Made by a program: the position numbers and the translations under genes. A DNA stretch of 64,000 nucleotides. Origin: Edaphobacter dinghuensis. Lineage in GTDB: Bacteria; Acidobacteriota; Terriglobia; Terriglobales; Acidobacteriaceae. The DNA lies in contig NZ_BMGT01000003.1 of NCBI RefSeq assembly GCF_014640335.1, positions 975,149-1,039,148 on the forward strand. The letters run 5' to 3'. Below, piece after piece: positions 19,528-28,849 of the stretch. Below the pieces are notes generated by a model, which made no database searches, was not told the DNA's origin, and saw nothing but the letters and a program-made list of their open reading frames with translations. The stretch's first letter is position 1. Each line of letters begins with the position of its first letter.

Positions 19528-20685
19528 CTAAAACTTCAGAAAAATTTTATGCCGGTAGAGATAAGTTGCAGGCAAAGCGCAAACTATAACAAAGACGAAA
19601 GAGTAGATCGCCGATAGGAATGCAGATGGGCCGAGTGAGTGCGGCAAGAGACGAAAGAAAAATTGTTGAAGCGACTCTCCGCGAGAAAGAGTGATGACCC
19701 CAAGAACGATGGCCAGCACTTCAGAGAAAACGTAAGCCGCAAGTGCATTCGTGCCGAAGATCAACCAGGGAGCAAGTCCTTTGCGTAGCTTCGGAGGGCC
19801 GTCGATCGCCCAGAAAAATACCGCCATAAGTGCCATAGAGACACCCGTTGTGAAGATCGCAAAAGAGCTTGTCCACAACCGCTTATTCAATGGAAACCAA
19901 TGAGCCCAGAGAAGTCCTGCGGCAATGAAGAGAGCGCCGCTAAAAAACAAGATCACGAATTTCTGCCACGCGGCGCGGGGAGTAAGAAGAAGGGAAGCAG
20001 CTAGAACGCCGAAGAGGGTGTTGGCCAGGGCAGGTATCGTACTCAAAAAACCTTCCGGGTCATACACCGTGTGATGGTAGAGGTGCGCTGCGGGCACCAG
20101 GAAGCGGTCAAGCCATGAGGCGAGATTTCCTGCCGGATCAAGAATGCCGACATCTACGCCGGGTAAGCCATATCCTGGCACACGCACATGCAACATCAGC
20201 CACCAGTAGCCAACAAGCGCAAGAATAGCAACGCCCGAGCTTGCGATCACTCCGCCGAAGAGGTAAGTAACGCTCGCCAGGAGATAACAGATCGCGATTC
20301 TCTGCAGTACGCCATAAAAGCGAAGATTGCCTATATCGAAGAATGGCAGAGCATTCAGCAAGAGCCCTATGCCAAAGATCAGGAGCGTGCGCTTCAGGAC
20401 CTGAAGCATAATCACTCCACGCGCTACTTTTTGCGAGAGCCGCTTGCGAAAGGACAGCGTGATCGATACGCCGACCATAAACAGAAAGCAAGGGAAGACG
20501 CAATCCGTGAGCGTACATCCGTTCCACGCAGAGTGACGAAGCTGCGCGTAGGAAATATTACTCGCACCCGCGTTATTGACGAGTATCATAAGCGCGATCG
20601 TAAGGCCACGCAGCACGTCGAGCGATACCAACCGCTGTGATGCAGGAGTAGATAAGCCTCCGCTTGATAGGTTCGATTGATTCAA
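19528..20685 (-). CDS. HGSNAT/NagX-like membrane acetyltransferase (DUF5009 type)
   Basis: The 385-residue polytopic membrane protein begins with RLVSLDVLRGLTIALMILVNN and has HSAWNGCTLTDCVFPCFLFMVG near residues 50-75. The latter matches the active-site region of human heparan-alpha-glucosaminide N-acetyltransferase, whose catalytic His precedes SWNG. About ten hydrophobic helices follow, and the protein ends in a basic tail (YLYRHKIFLKF). Bacterial members (NagX/YeiB-like) occur in amino-sugar loci and are thought to transfer acetyl groups across the inner membrane onto sugars. The frame starts with TTG; no better start precedes the first helix. It lies downstream of the TonB receptor, separated by a long hairpin, and a second paralogue occurs at 32728. 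Confidence 0.8.
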   Translation of the reverse strand: MNQSNLSSGGLSTPASQRLVSLDVLRGLTIALMILVNNAGASNISYAQLRHSAWNGCTLTDCVFPCFLFMVGVSITLSFRKRLSQKVARGVIMLQVLKRTLLIFGIGLLLNALPFFDIGNLRFYGVLQRIAICYLLASVTYLFGGVIASSGVAILALVGYWWLMLHVRVPGYGLPGVDVGILDPAGNLASWLDRFLVPAAHLYHHTVYDPEGFLSTIPALANTLFGVLAASLLLTPRAAWQKFVILFFSGALFIAAGLLWAHWFPLNKRLWTSSFAIFTTGVSMALMAVFFWAIDGPPKLRKGLAPWLIFGTNALAAYVFSEVLAIVLGVITLSRGESLQQFFFRLLPHSLGPSAFLSAIYSFVFVIVCALPATYLYRHKIFLKF

Positions 20686-20745
20686 GACGCGCTTCTAACC
20701 TGTTTGAAGTCTGAGACTGGAAGTAGTTTGAGCATGAAATAAAGG

Positions 20746-20789
20746 ATGGCTATGGCATGGTTCGCGAGCACGAACCATGCCATAGCCAT
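20746..20789 (-). terminator. 19-bp perfect hairpin between receptor and acetyltransferase genes
   Basis: Two 19-base arms, 20746-20764 and 20771-20789, are perfectly complementary around a 6-base loop (CGAGCA). The hairpin begins 8 bp after the receptor stop and about 60 bp before the acetyltransferase start. There is no U tract. It may reduce read-through or protect the receptor mRNA from 3' decay within the operon. Confidence 0.65.
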
Positions 20790-20796
20790 TAGGAGG

Positions 20797-23700
20797 TTAG
20801 AAAGTAAACTTTCCTGCGAACTCTACGGTCCGCTGCTCATAACCGGGGGTTCCGGATATGGAGGTTATGGTCCCGACCGTTGACGGATTGCTGATCGACG
20901 CGTTCGGTGTGCCGAAGTTGGGGTGGTTGAATACATTGAAAGAGTCTGCGCGAAGTTGAATGTTATAGCGCTCCGCGAAGAGTATGTTCTTCTGCAGACT
21001 CATGTCCCAGTCCTGGAAGGCAGGGCCACGGAGCATATCGTATCCAGAGTTTCCGTATGCGGCACCGGCGATGCCGGCAGCATTGGTGGGAGCAGTGAAC
21101 GCAGCCGGATTGAACCACTGCGAGCGGCTCTTGTGTGCAGGGTAAAGATGAGCGCCCGGAACGACGCTGGCACGTCCACTAACCAGTCCGACATACGTAA
21201 CTGCAGGACTGCTGTTCGGCACCGTATAGCTGCCCGGTGCGGAGTAGGCGACAGAGAACGGTTGCCCAGTCTGAATGGTGGTGATGCCGGAGATCTGCCA
21301 GCCGCTGACCAGTTTATCGACAAGACCGCCCGATTTTCCGAGTAACATTTGGCCACGTCCAAACGGCAGCAGATACGAGTAGTTGACAGTAAGTGCCTGT
21401 GGCGTGATGCCGCCGACGGAGCCGTAAGAGTCGTTAGGTGTTGAGCCCGATGCGTTCTGAATATTCTCGGTCCCTAGAACGCGCGTCCATTGATACTCCG
21501 CACCCAGGGTAAATCCATGGCTGTACTGCTTGTGAATACCAATCTGCAACGAGTTCTCATTGCTATGGAAGATTGGAGCCATCAGATAGTTGATCGCGGA
21601 GAAGGGCTGCACGTTGTAGGTGGTTTGCACGCTCGCAGTCGTCAACACTGGCTGGCTGGGCAGGTTGATATTAGGAGCATAGTTGCCCGAACCGCCGTAG
21701 TTGTTCTGCTTGAGGTTGTGTTGTCCGACGTAACCGATGCGGATGTTCAGACCTCTCTGGAACTGGTGCTCGACGGCAAGGTTGTACTCTTCGGTATACG
21801 GCGTCGAAAGTTTCGCTGAAGCATATACCGATGGGTTTGCCGTAAAGGAGCCAGTGGCCGAGAAGGGGTTCGCCATCGTGAACGAAGGTGTACCGCTTGA
21901 ATTTGTGAAGGTCTCCGAGCTGGTGAAGGGAAGAGTCCCGAAGGGTGCGGTTCCAACATATGAAGCCGGTAACAGGTTGTAGTAGATTCCGAAAGCGCCG
22001 CGGATGACCGTATTCGGCGCGGCTTCATAGGCAAAGCCAAGACGTGGTGCAACGTTGTTTTTGTCCTGTCCGAGGTAGTCGAATACGTTAGTCGACAGGC
22101 CCACAGAAGGCGCGAGCACGGTAGGCACCGAGGTAAGGAAGTTAGGGATAGCGGACGCAGGATAGGCGTCGGCGAAGACCACAACCTTTTGCAGTGACGG
22201 AACGTAGAGAGAGTTGTTGCCATATGGGTTGGGACGGAACCATTGCAGGTCATAGCGCAGTCCTGCGTTGATGGTCAGCTTCGGAATGGGCTTCCAGTCA
22301 TCCTGGATATACATCCCATATTGAGCAGAGATATTGCGAGTGATGTAGTTGGTAGGGGTAGCGTTGGCTGTCGATGTCGGATAGCCGAGCAAAAAGTCGG
22401 CCAGAGCGACGCCGGTGTACTTGTTATTCGTAAAGGTATAGGAGCCGCGTTGCGGGGTCTGTGCGGAGTCGTTCCAGTGATTGTCGTAGAGGTACGAAAA
22501 GCCAGCCTTGATGGTGTGCTTCGGAAAGACCTTGGTCACTGCGGTATTGAACTGTCCAACTTGCTCCAGATCCTTTGAACCGGCCTCCGATACAGACTGG
22601 ATATTGGTAATGCTGATCTGCGGCGCACCCTGAATCAGCTCAGAACCCAGGCCGGGGATGATCGAAGAGAAGTCGGTCTTATAGTTCTGCGGCGTGCGGT
22701 AGATCGGCAGATGAAAGAACGACGCGTAGGTGTCGATCAGCAGCGTTGGGGAGAAAGTATGGGTGTAGCCCAGGATGAAGTTGCTGTTGTGCTCGCCATC
22801 CTGCGCGTTGCCGCCCTGCAGACTATCGCTGCCCTGGGTTGCATTGGGGCCATAAAACGCGCGCAGATAGGTGAAGCGAATCTGGTTATTGTCGTTGAAT
22901 TTGTGATCCAGACGCACGGAATAACGTGTCGACTTGCTCAGCTCCTGAACCTCTTCGAACGTGTTGACACCGCAACCGGCTTGGGTCGGCTTGGGATAAA
23001 GGATGGTGAGCAGTTGCTGATCGACAGCACTCAGCGGCGTATTAATGATGTTGCCCGGATAGGGCTGCCCGGTGACCGGGTTTTTAATGATGGTGCTGGT
23101 GGTTGAGCTGGGAGCGCAGGGGCCGCCCGCAAGCAGCTCGCTGAAATCGCCGCTGCGCTCTTTCAATGTAGGTTGCTGTGTGTTCAACGCATAAGACTGT
23201 GTGAGGCGAAAGCCTTCAAACGCGAAGAAGAAGAAGCTGCGGTCGCGGCCGTTGTAAACCTTCGGAATCAGGATAGGGCCTGACAGATTGCCGCCGTATT
23301 CGTTTCTCTCGTAGGGAGGACGCGGCTGGCTGCCGGAGAAGAAGCTCTTTGCCGAGGTTCCCTTGGAGCGGTTGTACTCCAATACCTCGCCATGCAATTT
23401 GTTTGTGCCGCTGGCACTGACAACGATGATCTGCGAAGGCTGGTTGAACTCTGCTGGTGCGCCATTGCTGAGCACTTTGAATTGCGAGATCGCGTCGATC
23501 GACGGAACCTCGCCCTCGCCGCGCTGCAGGGTGACTTCCTGATTCGTTACACCATCGAGTGTCGAACCGAGCCCGCCATAAGCGTTACGACCGCCAGTGC
23601 CGATGGCGGCGGTGACGCCGCGGGTGGCGAGCTGGTCCTGCGCTCCGGCATTCTGCACGCCGGGAGCAAGAGCGATGAGGCCGATGATGCTGAGACGCCC

Positions 23701-24207
23701 ATTGAGCGGTGTGTTCTGAATGGCCTGGCTATCGACGACCAATCCAATTGAAGAATCGGCGGTCTGGATGACAGGTGCAACGCTGCTGACGGTTACGCTC
23801 TCGTTCTGAGATCCGAGCTGGAGTTGAGCGTTCACCTGGGCGACCTGGTCGATTGCAAGGGTCAAATGCTCCTGGATGAAGCTCTTGAACTCGGCCTTGT
23901 CGATCTTGACGGTGTATTGGCCTGGGGGGAGCTGTGGAACGGTGAAAGAGCCCACGTCCGACGAGGTCACAGTATGGACGGCATTCGTCTCGACCTGGGT
24001 GACGGTGACGGTTGCGCCGGGGATGGATGCGCCAGTGGAATCGGTTACCGTGCCGGTAATGGAACCCGTAATACCCTGGCCGAAGGCGGCGGGAAGCAGC
24101 ATACCGATTGTCATGAGCCAAAGACATACGTGTACCGCAAGCCGTATCGCTCTTTTGCCCACCTTTTGCGAGATCACTTGGTCTGGCTTCTCCGTAAAAT
24201 ATTTCAT
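20797..24207 (-). CDS. TonB-dependent receptor, Oar-like
   Basis: The 1,136-residue protein starts at the ATG preceded by a strong ribosome site (GAGAGGAGCAAG directly before 24207); an upstream in-frame ATG (24252) lacks one. A rather long N-region precedes the signal helix (LWLMTIGMLLPAAFGQ). Then come a carboxypeptidase-regulatory-like domain (GSITGTVTDSTGASIPGATV), a plug (NTPLNGRLSIIGLIALAPGVQ, TLDGVTNQEV) and a barrel ending EFAGKFTF. Family role: energy-coupled outer-membrane uptake of large glycans. It heads an apparent operon with the HGSNAT-like acetyltransferase and a secreted protein; the regulator at 24800 is encoded upstream on the same strand. The acetyltransferase suggests an amino-sugar-containing substrate, which is inference. 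Confidence 0.92.
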   Translation of the reverse strand: MKYFTEKPDQVISQKVGKRAIRLAVHVCLWLMTIGMLLPAAFGQGITGSITGTVTDSTGASIPGATVTVTQVETNAVHTVTSSDVGSFTVPQLPPGQYTVKIDKAEFKSFIQEHLTLAIDQVAQVNAQLQLGSQNESVTVSSVAPVIQTADSSIGLVVDSQAIQNTPLNGRLSIIGLIALAPGVQNAGAQDQLATRGVTAAIGTGGRNAYGGLGSTLDGVTNQEVTLQRGEGEVPSIDAISQFKVLSNGAPAEFNQPSQIIVVSASGTNKLHGEVLEYNRSKGTSAKSFFSGSQPRPPYERNEYGGNLSGPILIPKVYNGRDRSFFFFAFEGFRLTQSYALNTQQPTLKERSGDFSELLAGGPCAPSSTTSTIIKNPVTGQPYPGNIINTPLSAVDQQLLTILYPKPTQAGCGVNTFEEVQELSKSTRYSVRLDHKFNDNNQIRFTYLRAFYGPNATQGSDSLQGGNAQDGEHNSNFILGYTHTFSPTLLIDTYASFFHLPIYRTPQNYKTDFSSIIPGLGSELIQGAPQISITNIQSVSEAGSKDLEQVGQFNTAVTKVFPKHTIKAGFSYLYDNHWNDSAQTPQRGSYTFTNNKYTGVALADFLLGYPTSTANATPTNYITRNISAQYGMYIQDDWKPIPKLTINAGLRYDLQWFRPNPYGNNSLYVPSLQKVVVFADAYPASAIPNFLTSVPTVLAPSVGLSTNVFDYLGQDKNNVAPRLGFAYEAAPNTVIRGAFGIYYNLLPASYVGTAPFGTLPFTSSETFTNSSGTPSFTMANPFSATGSFTANPSVYASAKLSTPYTEEYNLAVEHQFQRGLNIRIGYVGQHNLKQNNYGGSGNYAPNINLPSQPVLTTASVQTTYNVQPFSAINYLMAPIFHSNENSLQIGIHKQYSHGFTLGAEYQWTRVLGTENIQNASGSTPNDSYGSVGGITPQALTVNYSYLLPFGRGQMLLGKSGGLVDKLVSGWQISGITTIQTGQPFSVAYSAPGSYTVPNSSPAVTYVGLVSGRASVVPGAHLYPAHKSRSQWFNPAAFTAPTNAAGIAGAAYGNSGYDMLRGPAFQDWDMSLQKNILFAERYNIQLRADSFNVFNHPNFGTPNASISNPSTVGTITSISGTPGYEQRTVEFAGKFTF

Positions 24208-24799
24208 CTTGCTCCTCTCAACTGGCCGGTTCTTTGAAGAGTCCCGTGCCATTCCTGTGAATCGCGCTTCATCCTTAACTCTTAGTGAGTCAAAAAAATG
24301 CTCTGATTCAGGTGGAAGTCATGCTGCCTATCCGCACGGACGACGAGCAAGTCAATTTACAGTGAGAGTGAAGTAAGAACTGTGTAAGAAGATCGCTTTT
24401 ATCCGGTTTCAAGCCGTTCGTTCCTTAGCGAGCGGCTGGTAAACCGCTCATTTCAAAACTCAGGGTGCCCCGTCGGTGATTTCTGTATGAAGCAGTCATG
24501 GGCGATGGATCGGCACACCATTCAATTGGATCTACTTGATGTAAAACCTTCCTTCCTCCGCTCCCGGGGCATGGATATGAAGTCAGGAACCGACTCCGTA
24601 ATATAGCTGGCCCTCGTCGCTGGATTAAAGGGAGTTAATCGAGGGTGTGGGAGACCTGTTCATCGCCGTGGAGGGTATCGGACACATGATCTTCAAGAGA
24701 TATGTATCCATATTAAAGATAGAACCTCAGCGCCCGGCGTCCTTGCCCTTCCCGGTAGAGCTTTCGGGGCGCCGGGAGCTTTGGACGGACGTGCTAACG
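24208..24799. other. Intergenic region upstream of receptor; hairpin after the regulator gene
   Basis: This 592-bp gap separates the regulator gene (ending at 24800) from the receptor it may control. No convincing gene is present. CCCGGCG (24733-24739) can pair with CGCCGGG (24770-24776) and is extended by flanking GC pairs after one mismatch, giving a possible terminator for the regulator gene. The rest presumably holds the receptor promoter. Confidence 0.45.
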
Positions 24800-26185
24800 C
24801 TATCGTTGGTGCACTCTGGAAGCCACAATTTCGGTATGAAGCGTCGTCCCAACCAGTCGCGAGGAGGCAAGGACGAGTTCAAAGTAGGGGAAGTGGCCGG
24901 TTGGCATCCTCTGCCGAATCTGAGCAAGCCCCTCGGGTGAGGTGATGAAGTCACCGGCAGCCCTGGTCGCCTGAGAGTCCACTCCGGAGATGATCAGCAC
25001 ATAGCGTTGGTCTGTCAGATTCGGGAGAAAGGAGACGACACTATAGCTTCGGTTGGGGTCCCGGCCAGTCTCATAGACGGCTTCCTCGCCTGGCTGCGGT
25101 TTTCGATTCACAATAAACGAGCGTTGGATGCTGGGGTCGTAGTCCAGAAAGAAGTTCATGCGATCTCGGTAGAGATCAACCCATGGGTTCGACTCGCGTC
25201 CGCCGATGAGAATGACGTTATCGGCTTTGATACTCTCCGCCGTATAAGAACGGGCAGATGCCAGTTTCAGAGCGGACGAGTAGCCATCCAGATCCATAAA
25301 CCGCTTCGCCGCCTGAAAGTCCCCGATGCTGCCGTTATTGCGTTCCAGTATGTGCTTCAGGGCCGATTTCGTTCCAGGCGGCAACCCCGGTTGATCCGCG
25401 AGATTCATGTACTTATAGTCGAGGTAATCGTCCAGCGAAATGGTTTGCCCCAGAATGTCCTCGGCCAAAGCGAAGGACGTGTCAGCCGTAACGATATCGA
25501 TTCGATCACCCGAAGAGAAGAAGTCAGCCCAAAGCGAGTCTTTCAGAGCGTCCGTCTTCCACGGTTGCAACTGAACCGCCAGCCGGTGGTTCTGCCATAA
25601 CAACAAGCCGCAGACAAAGACCGCTATCGACAGTGCGATGAGCACAGGCGTGAGATGCTTCCGCGCCACAGGGAGAGCGGCGACCGGAGTGGCTTCAGGA
25701 AGATCGAGTGCGCTCGGTGGAGTTGCAGGAGAAGCTTCAGTCGCCGGCGGCAGTAGCGCAGGAGTCTCCAGCGTCTTCGCCGTAGCAGTGGAGCGTAGAA
25801 AAAAGATCGGCAGGTAGCCGCCTCGGGGAATCTCGATCGCAATCGTTTCGTGAGATCCCTCTTCGCTGAAGTAGTGGATCAGCCGCTTGCGCAACTCCGA
25901 GACGTTGACCCGAACAATGTTGTCGAGGCCTGTATCGTAATCTTCGGGGCGGCCAAACACCGCTGCGCCAATCATCTGTTCCCGTATGGTATGCGATGGA
26001 AAGTCCTGAGCATGCTTTCCAATGTATTCGAGCAACTCGCGCAACCGCGAAGCGCGTTTCAACTCCCGGCTATTGATTACCCGTTCAAGCAGCTCCTTAC
26101 ACTCTAAGGATCTTGGGTCCAGTTGTATTACTTCCGGGGTAACCGTAGACACTTCGCCTCCCACAGACTGATTGGAAGCTCTCAT
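24800..26185 (-). CDS. Single-pass membrane regulator, same N-terminal domain, periplasmic sensor domain type II
   Basis: The 461-residue protein has the N-terminal signature shared with the regulators at 4476 and 28850: RLRELLEYIGKHA, IREQMIGAAVFGRPEDYD, IVRVNVSELRKRL and IEIPRGGYLPIF (about 45-130). A proline/alanine-rich linker and one membrane helix (LTPVLIALSIAVFVCGLLLW, about 178-197) follow. The roughly 260-residue extracytoplasmic domain (DNVILIGGRESNPWVDLY, MNFFLDYDP, SYSVVSFLP) resembles the C-terminal domain of the regulator at 28850 (NNVILIGGIGANPWVGLF, LNFDVNYD), not the propeller of the first regulator. It is located upstream of, and codirectional with, a TonB receptor. Function as a transmembrane transcription factor is inferred. 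Confidence 0.75.
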   Translation of the reverse strand: MRASNQSVGGEVSTVTPEVIQLDPRSLECKELLERVINSRELKRASRLRELLEYIGKHAQDFPSHTIREQMIGAAVFGRPEDYDTGLDNIVRVNVSELRKRLIHYFSEEGSHETIAIEIPRGGYLPIFFLRSTATAKTLETPALLPPATEASPATPPSALDLPEATPVAALPVARKHLTPVLIALSIAVFVCGLLLWQNHRLAVQLQPWKTDALKDSLWADFFSSGDRIDIVTADTSFALAEDILGQTISLDDYLDYKYMNLADQPGLPPGTKSALKHILERNNGSIGDFQAAKRFMDLDGYSSALKLASARSYTAESIKADNVILIGGRESNPWVDLYRDRMNFFLDYDPSIQRSFIVNRKPQPGEEAVYETGRDPNRSYSVVSFLPNLTDQRYVLIISGVDSQATRAAGDFITSPEGLAQIRQRMPTGHFPYFELVLASSRLVGTTLHTEIVASRVHQR

Positions 26186-26604
26186 TTTATCTCGCAGTCA
26201 TCTAAACTGCGGCGCCTCTCGGACACCACACGTCGCGTTGTATCCATAAGCATGTTCTTCCGGAAGAGGATCAAGAGAAAGACGCACTATTAAGTGATTG
26301 ACGAAGGAAAACATAACGATTGAGTGCAGGTTTTTCGTTGTAAATGATTGCAATAAATAGGCTTAACGGCGAAGGGACGGACGGAGGTTTTACGTTGTCC
26401 GGGTACCTTCCACTATCAATGCCTCCGCCTTGCGCTTGGACAATGGATCAGTGGTCGTCGCTCGCGACTCTGACTTTCACTATGCTTTATGGGCTGGATG
26501 CTGGAAGTACGATAGTAGTCAGCTCTGCAACTCTTCAAGAGAGGTACAGAATATTCATCTTGCTGTAATCAATGCTTTGGCAGCAGAATCCTATACTCTC
26601 GGCT
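26186..26604. other. Intergenic region between divergent regulator and STAS genes
   Basis: The 419-bp gap contains short open frames only, none with recognisable protein character or a ribosome site. It should hold the divergent promoters of the membrane regulator and the STAS protein. No notable repeat was seen. Confidence 0.5.
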
Positions 26605-26949
26605 ATGCAAGATCGAGAGTTGAGCTTTAGCTCCTTCAATGGAGCGAAAGATGGCGTACTTATCGTGGCTCTGGATGGGCCATTGCTGCTCGGCAACATG
26701 TTCGACTTTCAGAGCGCGCTACGAGATCTGAAGCCGCCGTGCCTCATTCTTGATCTAAGCAACGTTCCCTACATGGATTCTGCCGGTCTGGGAGTGCTGA
26801 TGAATTATTACGTTTCGGCACAGAACAATCACCGCGAGCTTTTGGTCGTGGGAGTCAACGAAAGAATCCAGGCCTTGCTGGAGATGACCAAGGTCGATAA
26901 GATCCTCAGGCTATACCCGTCATTGGAAGCAGCAGAGGCTGTCTCGTAG
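26605..26949 (+). CDS. STAS-domain anti-sigma factor antagonist
   Basis: The 114-residue single-domain protein carries the SpoIIAA-type motif PYMDSAGLGVLMNYY, with the serine that partner kinases phosphorylate, and the preceding strand CLILDLSNV. Proteins of this type bind anti-sigma factors or partner-switching kinases and so release a sigma factor. I start it at ATG 26605 (MQDRELSF), because the domain begins immediately after; an in-frame ATG at 26572 is also possible and neither has a good ribosome site. No anti-sigma factor or phosphatase gene is adjacent, so the partner is encoded elsewhere. Confidence 0.8.
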   Translation: MQDRELSFSSFNGAKDGVLIVALDGPLLLGNMFDFQSALRDLKPPCLILDLSNVPYMDSAGLGVLMNYYVSAQNNHRELLVVGVNERIQALLEMTKVDKILRLYPSLEAAEAVS

Positions 26950-27013
26950 TTAGGGTTGCTCGTCATCTGTGATTGAGCGGGACCATCCGAACGGCTAAGG
27001 TCAGCGATGGGCG

Positions 27014-28582
27014 ATGTATCATGGGCGGGTGTCGAAACCAACCGAAACATTGCCCGCTCTGCAAGTTCCTGAGACCGCCGAACTCTCGCGTGTCGATCGC
27101 CGTGAATTTATCAAAACCACTTCTCTGGCTGCCGGGGCGCTCGCGTTTGGCTCGCCTGCGCTTTTGCGCGGACAGAATCTGAACAGCAAGCTGAACATTG
27201 CCTGCATTGGAATCGGCGGGAAAGGCCGAAGCGATACAGATGCCTGCGCAGGCGAGAACATCGTCGCGTTGTGCGATGTGGATTCAGGCTCCGTGGCTTA
27301 CGAGACGCAGACCCAAAAATATCCGAGCGCGAAGTTCTATAAGGATTTTCGGGAGATGTTCGATCAGATGGGCGACCGGGTCGATGCGGTGACGATTTCG
27401 ACGCCGGACCACATGCATGCGATTGCAGCGTCGATGGCGATGAAGCGGAAGAAGGCGGTGTTCTGCCAGAAGCCGCTGACGCAGACGATCTATGAGGCAC
27501 GCTATCTGCGGAAGATGGCGCACGAGAGAAAGATTGTTACGCAGATGGGCAATCAGGGCAGCGCCTCGGACGGTTTGCGCCGCGCGGTGGAGACGATTCA
27601 GGACGGGCTCATTGGACAGGTACATGAAGTCCACGTCTGGACGAACCGGCCGATCTGGCCGCAGGCGATGGACCGTCCAGCCGGAGAAGACCCGGTTCCT
27701 GCGAGCCTGGATTGGGACATGTGGATAGGGCCTGCTCCCATGCGGCCCTATAAGGGCAGCCGCGAACCAAAGGGGCGTGATGGAATTTATGAGCCGTTTA
27801 ACTGGCGCGGCTGGCAGGATTTCGGCACCGGCGCACTGGGCGACATGGCCTGCCACACAGTCAATGTGCCGTTTCGCGCTTTAGATCTCGGTTACCCAAC
27901 GGAGATTGAAGCGATGCCTTTCGGAAAGATGAACAAGGAATCGTATCCCGTCGGCTCCAAAATCCGCTTCGCTTTTCCCAAGCGTAAGGGCCACATTCCC
28001 CTCGAACATCCGCACCTGTTCCACCACGACAGAAAGATCGAGCACGATCCGGTGACTCTCTTCTGGTACGACGGTGGACAGCCTAACCCTGCGCTTCGTG
28101 GAGGCCATGACCTGACGAACAAGCCGCCGGTCGAGCTGACTGCCGACATCCTTGCGTTGCAGGGCAAGATTCCCGACAGCGGCTGTCTGATGATCGGCGA
28201 CGGAGGCACAGTCTTTTCACCGGACGACTACGGGACGAATTTCTTCATCAAGCTGAAGGGCGAAGAGAAGTTCGTTAACTATCTCAAGCACCCGGCGATG
28301 GCGCAGTATCCGGAGCGGATTCCTCGCAACCCTCATCCGGGAAATCTGGTGCAGGCGCACGCGCTGGAGTGGATCACGGCGATCAAAGAAAACAAGCCGG
28401 AGATGTGCTACTCGCGCTTTGATGTCGGCGCGCGTCTGACGGAGATCATGCTGCTGGGCTGCGTGTCGTTGCGTACCGGCCAGAAGATCGAGTGGGACGG
28501 GCCGAAGATGGTTGCGAAAAATTGTCCGCAGGCGGCACCGTTTATACGGCGGCAAGACCGTTCCGGGTGGGCCCTTTCCTGA
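27014..28582 (+). CDS. Tat-exported Gfo/Idh/MocA-family oxidoreductase
   Basis: The 522-residue protein has a twin-arginine signal (DRREFIKTTSLAAGALAFG, about residues 28-46). A Rossmann fold follows, starting LNIACIGIGGKGRSDTDA with ALCDVDS, then ISTPDHMHA and CQKPLTQT, the family's nucleotide and sugar-binding positions. The C-terminal part has the alpha/beta domain typical of exported family members (WRGWQDFGTGALGDMACHTVN). The family oxidises or epimerises sugars with a bound NAD(P); exported members are common in glycan-degrading bacteria, including glycoside-cleaving ones. A later in-frame GTG (27029) is an alternative start. It stands alone on the plus strand between a STAS gene and the third regulator locus; the substrate is unknown. 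Confidence 0.88.
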   Translation: MYHGRVSKPTETLPALQVPETAELSRVDRREFIKTTSLAAGALAFGSPALLRGQNLNSKLNIACIGIGGKGRSDTDACAGENIVALCDVDSGSVAYETQTQKYPSAKFYKDFREMFDQMGDRVDAVTISTPDHMHAIAASMAMKRKKAVFCQKPLTQTIYEARYLRKMAHERKIVTQMGNQGSASDGLRRAVETIQDGLIGQVHEVHVWTNRPIWPQAMDRPAGEDPVPASLDWDMWIGPAPMRPYKGSREPKGRDGIYEPFNWRGWQDFGTGALGDMACHTVNVPFRALDLGYPTEIEAMPFGKMNKESYPVGSKIRFAFPKRKGHIPLEHPHLFHHDRKIEHDPVTLFWYDGGQPNPALRGGHDLTNKPPVELTADILALQGKIPDSGCLMIGDGGTVFSPDDYGTNFFIKLKGEEKFVNYLKHPAMAQYPERIPRNPHPGNLVQAHALEWITAIKENKPEMCYSRFDVGARLTEIMLLGCVSLRTGQKIEWDGPKMVAKNCPQAAPFIRRQDRSGWALS

Positions 28583-28849
28583 TGTACTTATCCTCGGCAA
28601 AAACGAACAGGCGTTGGCCTGAGAATTACTGTTCGAAATAAATGGGAACAGCATGTTGATCCGAATGCTTAGGTCACATTCATACTTTCAGGACTGCTGA
28701 CTGAAAAAACGATGCCTACTTCCTTCCGGAGATCCGGCTGGAGCCTGATGCTTGGTTTCAAGGAGACGAAGATACCTCTCTGGGGCGGGATATGGGTTCA
28801 GATCGCAAAAGGTCAGTCGGCTCGACTATTATCCTGACAGGAAGAAATT

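Noticed and set aside
26344..26604. Short plus-strand frames upstream of the STAS gene
   Set aside because: No ribosome site, no protein-like pattern, and they overlap each other in different frames.
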